Source: JBFXDW01 sp050180745 (GTDB taxonomy: Bacteria > Pseudomonadota > Alphaproteobacteria > UBA9219). From it: DNA of 16,967 nt. Position 1 is the stretch's first letter; each line of letters starts with the position of its first letter. Below, piece after piece: positions 1 through 6,222 of the stretch. The DNA lies in assembly GCA_050180745.1 (NCBI GenBank), contig JBFXDW010000038.1, forward strand, positions 1-16,967. The letters are read 5' to 3'. The notes under the pieces are model-generated. The model was not told the origin of the DNA. It was given only the letters and a program-made list of their open reading frames with translations, and did not search any database. A program made the translations under genes and the position numbers.

Positions 1-1
1 A

Positions 2-907
2 CGTCTAACACCGCCTCTTCCTGAAACAACATCCGCAGATTTTGTTGAAGAGCGCCTCACTCAGGATATTCTTGCCACGCGCAATTACTTGGGCCGTTTT
101 GGATCAAAGCGTCGAAGTAAATTTTCTGTTGTCGCCATCATGCCCGCTCACCTTAGCACACTAACCCTAGATCACTGCGAGGCAACAATCCTCTCGCCTT
201 CAAATGCCGCACATCAGATACACCTTCCTTACCCTCATCACTGGAACAACGGCGCTGATCTGTTATCTCTTTTATGGGCAAGGGCTAGCTTTGGGTGGAA
301 AAGCCGCCTCTTTTTACCAGAAGACAAAACGCGCTTTTATAACGACATCATGCGCTATGTCGGTTTTTCTATGGCCCTTCTTATCTTTGCAATCGCGCTT
401 ATTCGTATTTCTCTCTTTGGATTTTCCGTTCTTAAAAATTATCACGAGACAACCCAACTCAGGCAGGATGTTGCAGAATTAAACGATGAATTTGAAACAC
501 TCCAAAAATCTATGCACGCGCCAAGCTCTGACTTAGACGCTTTACGCATGGCCGTTGAGAAAGAACGTTTTTATACGCAAAACATAGACACGCCTGAAGA
601 GATTTTGTCTTACATAGATTCTCTGACAGAAAAACAAGCGCGCGCTCATAAAGTGACATGGCAACAAAATAAAATTGAAATAGAATTGAACCTAACCCGC
701 GCCGAGAAAATGACGCGCTCAGATATTCTCATGCAATACGAAACCCTCAAGACCACTCTTGAAAAAGAGATTCCCGACTACAGCGTTACGATTTCAAATT
801 ACCCATTCCCTAACCTGCCAACAGACACCATAACAAACAAGGGACTACAGAAAGACGAAGCCCGCGCCACATTTCTTTTGACAAAGAAAAAAGGGGGGCA
901 ATCATGA
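2..907 (+). CDS. Type IV pilus / type II secretion-like membrane platform protein (PilM/PilN, MshI or GspL-like), 5' partial
   Basis: The frame is open from the left edge of the window, so the true start lies upstream; 301 codons are visible and a TTG at 89 is only an internal codon. The visible N-terminal part is soluble and I do not recognise it with confidence. Next comes one strong membrane segment (about 358-430, MRYVGFSMALLIFAIALIRI), a coiled-coil stretch rich in E, L and Q, and a periplasmic C-terminal domain. A cytoplasmic part, one membrane helix, a coiled coil and a small domain is the layout of PilN, GspL and MshI proteins. The stop overlaps the next start by ATGA, so the genes are translationally coupled. 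The next two products also match a pilus or secretion inner-membrane platform. The family call rests on architecture and neighbours rather than on a diagnostic motif. Confidence 0.6.
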   Translation, partial: RLTPPLPETTSADFVEERLTQDILATRNYLGRFGSKRRSKFSVVAIMPAHLSTLTLDHCEATILSPSNAAHQIHLPYPHHWNNGADLLSLLWARASFGWKSRLFLPEDKTRFYNDIMRYVGFSMALLIFAIALIRISLFGFSVLKNYHETTQLRQDVAELNDEFETLQKSMHAPSSDLDALRMAVEKERFYTQNIDTPEEILSYIDSLTEKQARAHKVTWQQNKIEIELNLTRAEKMTRSDILMQYETLKTTLEKEIPDYSVTISNYPFPNLPTDTITNKGLQKDEARATFLLTKKKGGQS

Positions 908-1485
908 CAATAAATGATCATAAAAAATGGCTTTCTCTTCTGATTGGCAGCATCCTTGCCTTGCTAATCCTGACACCGATTGAAAATTTTTTCGAAAAAA
1001 ACGTACTGCAAGAAAAGAGGCGCCTAAACACAACAAAAGACGAACGCCTCACCCAAATCCAAAACTGGGAACAGGATACACTCACGGCAACTATTTTGCA
1101 GGACGAAAAAAGAAGCAAAGATATTTTAAGCTATCTTCAAAAAACAAACCGCACGCGCCTGATGGAACGCATTGAACTTTTGGCTGCCGCTTCTGGAGTC
1201 CTCGACTTTACGTACACTCTTTCTCCTTCAGCGCAATGGTCGGGCAATCGTGCCTTTCCCAGTTTTACGGATGTAACTGAAAGCCGCCTGACATTTCGCG
1301 CTAATGTTCCTTATGAAGAGGCGATTTATCATTTTCTGGATTCCTTTCAAAACTTAAAAATACATGCGGAAATAGACAAGATAACCCTTGCCCGAAGCCC
1401 TGCCCCCAAACTTGGCTTACGTAATCTTATTGTGAATGGTGAAATCAAACTTATGATGAACGATGAAAGGGGACAGATAAAATGA
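904..1485 (+). CDS. PilO/GspM/MshJ-like bitopic inner-membrane protein
   Basis: The 193-residue product has a short cytoplasmic N-terminus, one membrane helix (about residues 8-28, WLSLLIGSILALLILTPIEN), a charged helical coiled-coil region (about 30-75) and a C-terminal domain. That domain has alternating strands and helices (RLTFRANVPYEEAIYHFLDSF, then a final strand LIVNGEIKLMM). This is the usual layout of PilO, GspM and MshJ, which dimerise with PilN or GspL-type partners in the periplasm and link the assembly ATPase to the pilus or secretin. Start and stop overlap the neighbouring genes by ATGA on both sides, which indicates one operon with coupled translation. The upstream gene's end supplies a purine-rich ribosome binding site (AAAAAAGGGGGG at 888-899). 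Sequence identity to any one family is not obvious, so the assignment is at the level of architecture and context. Confidence 0.6.
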   Translation: MTINDHKKWLSLLIGSILALLILTPIENFFEKNVLQEKRRLNTTKDERLTQIQNWEQDTLTATILQDEKRSKDILSYLQKTNRTRLMERIELLAAASGVLDFTYTLSPSAQWSGNRAFPSFTDVTESRLTFRANVPYEEAIYHFLDSFQNLKIHAEIDKITLARSPAPKLGLRNLIVNGEIKLMMNDERGQIK

Positions 1486-1850
1486 GATATAGGTTCATCA
1501 TCCTCCTTATTCTTTTTGCAACGCCCGCCCAAGCCTCACTCTTTTTCAGCGTGGACGAAAAAGCGCAAATAAATGCCCTTATCCAAAAGAACCGCAGCGA
1601 GGATCAAGCCAAGCACCTTATTCATTTCAGCAGTCTTCTTTATTTTGGCCCCACCCGCTGGACAATCTGGCTGCATGGCAGAAAGTGGACGCCTCAAACA
1701 AAAGACAAACACATCAAAATCGACGAAGTCACAAAGAGCGGTGTTTCCTTAACCATAAAACACCCTGCTCTGACAGGAATACGTCATGTAACACTCTGTC
1801 CTCATCAAAGCTTTAGCCTTCTGACCGGTCAGGTAATCGAGGGCTTTTAA
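1482..1850 (+). CDS. Small exported PilP/MshK/GspC-like protein of a pilus or secretion operon
   Basis: The product has 122 residues. A clear Sec signal peptide spans residues 1-18 (MRYRFIILLILFATPAQA, AxA cleavage before S19), with no lipobox cysteine. The mature part has a helical start and then a beta-rich region with the pattern W..WLHGRKWTP, IKIDEVTKSGVSLTI, VTLCPHQSF, ending in TGQVIEGF. That resembles the small beta domains of PilP, MshK and GspC, which connect the inner-membrane platform to the outer-membrane secretin. It overlaps the upstream gene by ATGA and is the last gene of the operon; the next gene has its own promoter. A single cysteine near the C-terminus has no partner. The exact family is uncertain. 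Confidence 0.5.
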   Translation: MRYRFIILLILFATPAQASLFFSVDEKAQINALIQKNRSEDQAKHLIHFSSLLYFGPTRWTIWLHGRKWTPQTKDKHIKIDEVTKSGVSLTIKHPALTGIRHVTLCPHQSFSLLTGQVIEGF

Positions 1851-1853
1851 AAG

Positions 1854-1867
1854 AAATTATAGTTAAC
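1854..1867 (+). promoter_or_regulatory. 14-base motif shared with 6111-6124, candidate regulator site
   Basis: The sequence AAATTATAGTTAAC is repeated exactly upstream of the orphan gene at 6223. It ends in the palindrome GTTAAC and runs into TTAACCAATTAA, which looks like CtrA half-sites (TTAACC), although the spacing is not that of a full CtrA box. It lies just upstream of the -35 element of the 1946 gene. Confidence 0.35.
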
Positions 1868-1880
1868 CAATTAAGGTGAT

Positions 1881-1909
1881 TTGACTTATGTTTAAATAAA
1901 AGAAAGAAT
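1881..1909 (+). promoter_or_regulatory. Sigma-70-like promoter of the 1946 gene
   Basis: A -35 element TTGACT (1881-1886) is followed after 17 bases by a weaker -10 AAGAAT (1904-1909). The same arrangement, including the bases after the -35 (TTGACTTAT) and an AATAAAA spacer block, precedes the paralogous gene at 2742. That conservation between paralogues is the main support. Confidence 0.5.
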
Positions 1910-1945
1910 ACATTTTTCTAACACAAAACATCAGGAGGAAGAACC

Positions 1946-2641
1946 ATGATCGAGCATCCCCCTCTCTATAAATACCTTATCGAAATGCCTTATGGTACAA
2001 ATACAGCCGATGCAGAAACATTACTGCGTACAGTGCATGGCATAGTTTCACCCGTCCATTATGACTTGAACATCCCTTATATTCCCCAAATAAAACGGAC
2101 AGGTCCTTTTTCACCAGCTTTTTGTTTTGCAACAACACCTGATCTTTCAAAAGAATTTACAACACTATTCGGAGCACGGAACTTACCCAGCTACTACCGC
2201 GTGCGCCAAGCAAGCTCTGGAGAGTTTCGCTCCTATGCTATTCGGCTTATGGCAGGAACAGGCCCCTATAGCAAAAAAGTTCCCGATAATGCTTTACGCT
2301 TTTTACGGAAATGCGGCGCTCTTGTTGGCAATAAGACTACCAATGTGACCGTTGGCTTAGAAACATTCAAGCAACTTCCCTTCCAATCTTTCCCACAAGA
2401 TGCCAAAGAGGTTGATGCGCTTTTGCGAAAAACTGCTGTTTCTGTCATGAAAGTAGCAAACTGCCGCTATGTGAGTGGCAATCAGAGCTGGACAATAGAA
2501 TCTAGGGCATGCCTTGCAATCGTTGTTGACCATAAAGGAGAAGCTATTTCTGATAAGAAGCCCGTGACACAAAAAGCCGTTCACAACACAGCATTGCCCA
2601 AAAAAGTAAGAAAAGCTAAGCCACCCTCGCTAGACGTCTGA
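1946..2641 (+). CDS. Unknown protein, first of a tandem paralogous pair
   Basis: The product has 231 residues and I do not recognise the family. It starts with ATG after a strong ribosome binding site (AGGAGG at 1933-1938, 7 bases before the start). There is no signal peptide or membrane segment, so it is probably cytoplasmic. It is clearly homologous to the next gene. Shared blocks are IPYIPQ (43-48), SGEFRSYAIRL (91-101), VPDNALRFLRKCGALVGNK (112-130) and V.LETF.QLPFQ (136-147), plus a late AIVVD (191-195). Compared with its partner it carries about 25 extra residues before AIVVD (about 165-190) and a lysine-rich tail (KKVRKAK) that could bind nucleic acid or acidic partners. Its own promoter and the absence of overlap set it apart from the pilus-like operon upstream. 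Confidence 0.8.
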   Translation: MIEHPPLYKYLIEMPYGTNTADAETLLRTVHGIVSPVHYDLNIPYIPQIKRTGPFSPAFCFATTPDLSKEFTTLFGARNLPSYYRVRQASSGEFRSYAIRLMAGTGPYSKKVPDNALRFLRKCGALVGNKTTNVTVGLETFKQLPFQSFPQDAKEVDALLRKTAVSVMKVANCRYVSGNQSWTIESRACLAIVVDHKGEAISDKKPVTQKAVHNTALPKKVRKAKPPSLDV

Positions 2642-2649
2642 TAGGCATT

Positions 2650-2668
2650 CCATGAAAGTATTTCATGG
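2650..2668. promoter_or_regulatory. 8-bp palindrome upstream of the 2742 gene promoter
   Basis: CCATGAAA and TTTCATGG form a perfect inverted repeat with a 3-base centre, starting 9 bases after the stop of the preceding gene. No T-run follows, so it does not look like an intrinsic terminator. It sits 11 bases upstream of the -35 of the next gene, so an operator is possible. Confidence 0.4.
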
Positions 2669-2679
2669 TTAACGGCGGT

Positions 2680-2708
2680 TTGACTTATCCCTGAATAAAA
2701 TAGAGAAT
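2680..2708 (+). promoter_or_regulatory. Sigma-70-like promoter of the 2742 gene
   Basis: The -35 is TTGACT (2680-2685), the spacer is 17 bases and the -10 is GAGAAT (2703-2708). It matches the promoter of the paralogue in both elements and in the AATAAAA spacer block. On the minus strand the -35 forms the TCAA part of TCAA-N7-TTAACC (2670-2684), one mismatch from a CtrA full box. The start of transcription would fall near 2715, inside the left arm of the 2705-2739 inverted repeat. Confidence 0.5.
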
Positions 2709-2739
2709 ATCTCCTATTATACAAGAATAGGAGATATTC
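2705..2739. promoter_or_regulatory. Perfect 14-bp inverted repeat over -10, start of transcription and ribosome binding site
   Basis: The arms 2705-2718 and 2726-2739 are perfectly complementary over 14 bp, with a 7-base loop (ATACAAG). The right arm contains the ribosome binding site AGGAG (2729-2733) of the gene starting at 2742. The left arm overlaps the -10 and the predicted transcript start. In DNA it could be an operator. In any transcript that begins upstream it would fold into a hairpin hiding the ribosome binding site. The paralogue at 1946 has no counterpart. Confidence 0.75.
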
Positions 2740-2741
2740 AT

Positions 2742-3314
2742 ATGGACGATACTCTTTATAAATTTCGTATAGAAACAGGCAAATATACTAACAAAGAAGA
2801 TGTGAAGGCATTATCGGAGATTATTCACAGCACCCTTGGTCGTCTCCATACAGAAGCAGGAATCCCATACCTGCCGCAAACCAGCAGAAAAAATGACCGT
2901 GCTGTTTTTGACTTTGTAACAACACTCCCTTTCACAGAAAAACTCGGCCAAGCGTTGGAAAAAGGAAATCTTTCTCAACAGATAGAACACGACACATCAG
3001 GCGAATTCAGTTCTTACGCTATTCGACTGACAGCAGCAGATGGACCCCACCATAAAGAGGTTCCCCAAAATGCGTTGCGTTTTTTAAAGAAAGAGGGCGC
3101 CCTGCTGGGGCGCAAGATCACAACTGTCTCTGTTGACTCGGAGACCTTCAACCAACTTACCTTTCAAGCCTTACCCAAAGATGCTCACAAGCTTAATCAG
3201 ATGCTGCAAAAAACAACACCCCCTGAAGCAATTGTTGTGGACAGCATGAACAGGCCCCTTGCCTCAAAAGGAAAACAAAACGGAAAACAGCCAATGGCCT
3301 GTGTCGTAGCTTGA
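2742..3314 (+). CDS. Unknown protein, second of the tandem paralogous pair
   Basis: The 190-residue product has no recognised family, signal peptide or membrane segment. It starts with ATG 8 bases after AGGAG. It is homologous to the preceding gene. Shared blocks are IPYLPQ (41-46), SGEFSSYAIRL (86-96), VPQNALRFLKKEGALLG (107-123), V.SETFNQLTFQ (131-142) and AIVVD (163-167). It lacks about 25 residues found before AIVVD in its partner, and also lacks the partner's lysine-rich tail. The two genes are 100 bases apart and each has a promoter of the same design, so the pair arose by duplication that included the upstream region. This copy alone carries the 14-bp inverted repeat over its ribosome binding site, so the two copies are probably expressed under different conditions. 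Function unknown. Confidence 0.8.
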   Translation: MDDTLYKFRIETGKYTNKEDVKALSEIIHSTLGRLHTEAGIPYLPQTSRKNDRAVFDFVTTLPFTEKLGQALEKGNLSQQIEHDTSGEFSSYAIRLTAADGPHHKEVPQNALRFLKKEGALLGRKITTVSVDSETFNQLTFQALPKDAHKLNQMLQKTTPPEAIVVDSMNRPLASKGKQNGKQPMACVVA

Positions 3315-3317
3315 ATC

Positions 3318-3355
3318 AAAAAAAGGGCAAGAGAAATAATCCCTCGCCCTTTTCT
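3318..3355. terminator. Bidirectional intrinsic terminator
   Basis: AAAAGGGC (3321-3328) pairs with GCCCTTTT (3346-3353), and an inner GAG/CTC pairing extends the stem past a two-base bulge. Runs of A on the left and T on the right serve transcripts from both strands. It lies between the stop of the + strand gene (3314) and the stop of the minus strand porin gene (3371). Confidence 0.8.
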
Positions 3356-3370
3356 TGTACAGTCGATCCT

Positions 3371-4771
3371 CTAGAACCGATAGGTCACGCTGCCTTGAAT
3401 GCGGTTAACTTCACCATGTTCGCCACTTTTAACCTCACGACGGCCATAGATATACTCAGCCCCAATATCCATCGCAGGCACAGGACTCCAGATCAAGTTT
3501 GTGTGAACCGAGTCAACTTCCTTCGTCGTTGTATTCGCGATAAAGTCGCTCAGATCCATTTTTGCATGCCCATAAACGAGTGTAGAGCGTAGCGTATCCA
3601 TCCAGTAGTGCTGAACTCCCGCATAACCACCCCACGCAAACTGCGTATCAATATGGTTTGTGTTTTGATTGACGGCTGCACCAGAGTAAGCTGTCTCAGC
3701 AAGATAACGCCCAATACCATCACCACCAGCTAAACGGAAATAGAGGTTATCTTTTGCATAAGCTCCTGTATATCCCTTGAACGGAGTCCATACTCCCGTC
3801 AAAGACAAGCCATAGCCCCACACATTCTTATCGCCTTGCGAACCTGTCGCAACGTTACCGCTATCATAAGCAAGGTTCCGCAACAAACCAGCGAAAGCAA
3901 CGTGACCTTCGCTGCCGTCGTAACGCCATTGAGCAACAAAATCAGGCCAACGCGTGATTGAATTGCTGTTTGTTCCCCCTGTGTTATCCCGAATATCGGC
4001 TTCAGCCTCTTCAACAGCCAAAAGGAGCTTATTTCCATCTTCAAAATCATGCGTATAGCGAAGCTGTGCTTGACGGATAGGAGGCGTTCCTACGGGCCCC
4101 GTCATATCAAGCGTATTAGCCATCGCACTCGTATCTTGGAAAGTTGACCACGCTTGCCCCGCGAGAAACTCACCGAACTCCACATAGGCATGACGAAGGC
4201 GTGGCGTGTGGGGGTTATTGGTAAGAGCACTTCCCGCCGTACCAAAGAGATCCATCTCAAAAAAGCTCTTAAGCTTACCCCATGCCGTATCAGAGCTCGT
4301 TGCCAGATTAAGGCGCGTCTGCCGCGCATGGACACGCGTCGTGTGTTTACGTTTTCCTGCAACTGAATCCGACTCAAGGGGAATGTTGGTAAAAGACATA
4401 ACATCCGCATCAGCCGTCCCCCCCGTAGAAGTTGGCCGCATCCCAACATCATGGATCACATCAAGCTTGGCATAGCCCCCAAGCTTTACAGTTGTCCCGC
4501 CGGGAAGTTGGAAGCTCCCATCATCGGCCTTGGTAACAACTTTATCAGCTATTGCCTCCACCTTTTCGGCAGCTTTGGCTGTGGCGGCAGTCTTTTGCTC
4601 AAGCTGGCTCAACCGGCTCATCAAACGAGCCAGAGATTTTTGTAGCTCTGCATTTTCTTCCTTCAGCACAGCAATATCATCTTTCACATCCGCAGCCATA
4701 GCTGCTGGCGCGGCACAAACAGATGCAACGGACAGAAAGGTTGTTGCCAAAAGAATTTGACGTAAGGACAT
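3371..4771 (-). CDS. DcaP-like trimeric outer-membrane porin
   Basis: The product has 466 residues. A Sec signal peptide covers residues 1-26 (cleavage after AMA, before ADV). A short helical coiled coil follows (about 30-62, DDIAVLKEENAELQ), and the rest is a beta barrel ending in phenylalanine (SVTYRF), the usual signal for outer-membrane assembly. The segments LPGGTTVKLGGYAKLD, ARQTRLNLATSSD, LKSFFEMDLFG, PRLRHAYVEFGEFLAGQAWSTF and RQAQLRYTH match the DcaP porin family, whose N-terminal helix trimerises and whose barrel passes anionic small molecules such as dicarboxylates. The ribosome binding site is GGAG in a CGGAGCTCCG palindrome (4774-4783), 7 bases before ATG. galE is upstream on the same strand, 137 bases away; that gap could hold a promoter, but I see no convincing one. 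The substrate cannot be read from the sequence. Confidence 0.85.
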   Translation of the reverse strand: MSLRQILLATTFLSVASVCAAPAAMAADVKDDIAVLKEENAELQKSLARLMSRLSQLEQKTAATAKAAEKVEAIADKVVTKADDGSFQLPGGTTVKLGGYAKLDVIHDVGMRPTSTGGTADADVMSFTNIPLESDSVAGKRKHTTRVHARQTRLNLATSSDTAWGKLKSFFEMDLFGTAGSALTNNPHTPRLRHAYVEFGEFLAGQAWSTFQDTSAMANTLDMTGPVGTPPIRQAQLRYTHDFEDGNKLLLAVEEAEADIRDNTGGTNSNSITRWPDFVAQWRYDGSEGHVAFAGLLRNLAYDSGNVATGSQGDKNVWGYGLSLTGVWTPFKGYTGAYAKDNLYFRLAGGDGIGRYLAETAYSGAAVNQNTNHIDTQFAWGGYAGVQHYWMDTLRSTLVYGHAKMDLSDFIANTTTKEVDSVHTNLIWSPVPAMDIGAEYIYGRREVKSGEHGEVNRIQGSVTYRF

Positions 4772-4908
4772 AGCGGAGCTCCGTAACTTTAGGTGGAAAC
4801 AAACCGAAAAGGCAAATCACCCACAAGTTAGGCGCAATTTTTAAGAAGCGTCAATAAAGCAAAAGGATAAATGGAACAAGCGCGCACAAATGTGACAAAT
4901 AAATCATG

Positions 4909-5886
4909 CTATTTGCATACATTACTATTATGCCATGCTAATGCCGTTTCTATAATCTCCGCGAGCGAATACTCTGGTGACCATGCCATTTCGTCACGAA
5001 TCTTCGAAATATCGGCTAACAGAAACGGAGGATCTCCCGCACGCCGAGTCTTAAGGCTATAGGGGATCTCTTTCCCCATCACCCAAGATGCCGTTTGAAG
5101 GACCTCTAAAACCGTCGCGCCATAACCAGACCCCACATTAAAGGCTCCGCTTTTTCCGCCTGCAATCAGATAGCCTATCGAGGCCATATGCGCCGCTGCT
5201 AAGTCCATCACATGCACATAATCGCGCAACGCCGTCCCATCACGCGTAGGATAATCATCGCCAAAAACGGAAAGACCCTCTCGTTTTCCTAACCCAGCCA
5301 ACAACATATTAGGAATAAGATGCGTTTCAGGATCATGGGCCTCACCAATCGCTTCTTCTACAGATGCCGCGCCAGCTGCATTAAAATAACGCAAGGCCGC
5401 AAAGCGCATGCCCTTTCCTTCGAGCTCACGCAGATAATTCTCTGTCCTTAGTTTGGACTCCCCATAAGGATTAATCGGACGAAGCGGATGAGTCTCCTTG
5501 ATCGGCTCTTCGCTTTCCGGAGAGCCATAAACAGCTGCCGTACTTGAAAAAACAGCCTTCTTAATTCCGCAGTCCAGAACCGTATCGAAAAGAATTTGGG
5601 CCTTTTCAAAATTATTCTCAAAATATTTGGCTGGTTGTTCAACGGACTCGGCAACGTCAATAAAGCCTGCAAAATGGATCAACGCTTGCGGACGATATTC
5701 CGCACAAAGCTGCCGCACTGTCTCTTCATCCGCAATATCACCTTTGACAAAGGGACCATATTTCACAGCCCACTCATGGCCCGTAACAAGTGAATCCAGA
5801 ACGATAGGCTCATGCCCCGCTTTTTTAAGAGCCAAACACGTATGAGAGCCGATATACCCCGCTCCGCCAGTTACCAGTATTTTCAT
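4909..5886 (-). CDS. galE: UDP-glucose 4-epimerase
   Basis: The 325-residue protein is a short-chain dehydrogenase/reductase of GalE type. It interconverts UDP-glucose and UDP-galactose (possibly also the N-acetyl forms) with bound NAD, feeding lipopolysaccharide and exopolysaccharide synthesis. The NAD-binding glycine motif is GGAGYIG (7-13). Next are the substrate loop FSSTAAVYG (113-121, with T116 at the E. coli Ser124 position) and the catalytic YGESK (Y141, K145). YFNAAGA (167-173) and DYPTRDGTALRDYVHVMDL (211-229) are typical of GalE. Length fits the family (about 330-340). The ribosome binding site is weak (GAAAGAAA before ATG). No terminator separates it from the downstream porin gene, so some read-through is possible. 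No other sugar-nucleotide genes are nearby. Confidence 0.95.
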   Translation of the reverse strand: MKILVTGGAGYIGSHTCLALKKAGHEPIVLDSLVTGHEWAVKYGPFVKGDIADEETVRQLCAEYRPQALIHFAGFIDVAESVEQPAKYFENNFEKAQILFDTVLDCGIKKAVFSSTAAVYGSPESEEPIKETHPLRPINPYGESKLRTENYLRELEGKGMRFAALRYFNAAGAASVEEAIGEAHDPETHLIPNMLLAGLGKREGLSVFGDDYPTRDGTALRDYVHVMDLAAAHMASIGYLIAGGKSGAFNVGSGYGATVLEVLQTASWVMGKEIPYSLKTRRAGDPPFLLADISKIRDEMAWSPEYSLAEIIETALAWHNSNVCK

Positions 5887-5896
5887 GTATTTCTTT

Positions 5897-5965
5897 CAAA
5901 GTTTTTGAAAACCAAAGTTTTCGAGAAATGAAGTCTTCAAGAAACAAGGTTTTTAAGAAATGAAG
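5897..5965. repeat. Three degenerate short direct repeats upstream of galE
   Basis: The units begin at 5897 (CAAAGTTTTTGAAAAC), 5913 (CAAAGTTTTCGAGAAATGAAG) and 5945 (CAAGGTTTTTAAGAAATGAAG). The last two share 17 of 21 bases. They lie in the 5' leader of galE (minus strand). The function is unknown and they may be simple AT-rich drift. Confidence 0.4.
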
Positions 5966-5974
5966 CGTCTCATC

Positions 5975-6061
5975 AAAAACCACCGTCATTTTCGCGACTT
6001 GTCGCGCCGACTTGTCTTGCCGAAGCTACGAAGTAGCGTAGGGGGAAGGCGGGAATGACGG
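5975..6061. repeat. Dispersed palindromic repeat, copy 1
   Basis: This is a 79-bp element (5983-6061) plus 8 conserved bases on its left. Its ends are CCGTCATTTTCGC and GCGGGAATGACGG, inverted repeats with two mismatches. An internal hairpin GCTAC-GAA-GTAGC lies at 6025-6037. It is nearly identical to copy 2 at 6933-7042 in the same orientation. CCGTCATTCCCGC-type ends are common in bacterial repetitive extragenic palindromes and small non-autonomous elements. It is non-coding. With the leader repeats and the motif at 6111 it accounts for most of the gene-free stretch 5887-6222. Confidence 0.85.
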
Positions 6062-6110
6062 AGATGTTGTTAGGATAGGTTCTTCACTCTTTCATCATAC
6101 CTTCTTGAAC

Positions 6111-6124
6111 AAATTATAGTTAAC
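6111..6124 (+). promoter_or_regulatory. Second copy of the 14-base AAATTATAGTTAAC motif
   Basis: This is identical to 1854-1867. It lies about 100 bases before the start of the 6223 gene, with a possible -10 TATAAG at 6136-6141 downstream. No convincing -35 is visible at the right distance, which would suit an activator-dependent promoter. Confidence 0.35.
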
Positions 6125-6222
6125 ACACTGTGCCATATAAGATTTTGTAATGAGAAACTATTTTAATGTCACGCGTTTTTTTGTTACAACTTGTACGCTT
6201 CTTTTGTAGAAAGGATTTTCTT

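Noticed and set aside
89..907. TTG at 89 as the true start of the first gene
   Set aside because: The frame is open back to the window edge, with no ribosome binding site before 89; it is better read as a gene cut by the edge.
3311..3592. ORF overlapping the start of the + strand side of the porin gene
   Set aside because: It lies across the terminator and antisense to the porin C-terminus, with no ribosome binding site or protein-like composition.
6166..6222. Upstream ATG at 6166 for the unknown gene, giving a hydrophobic N-terminus
   Set aside because: No ribosome binding site precedes 6166, while ATG 6223 has AAGGA at 7 bases; the hydrophobic extension is probably untranslated leader.
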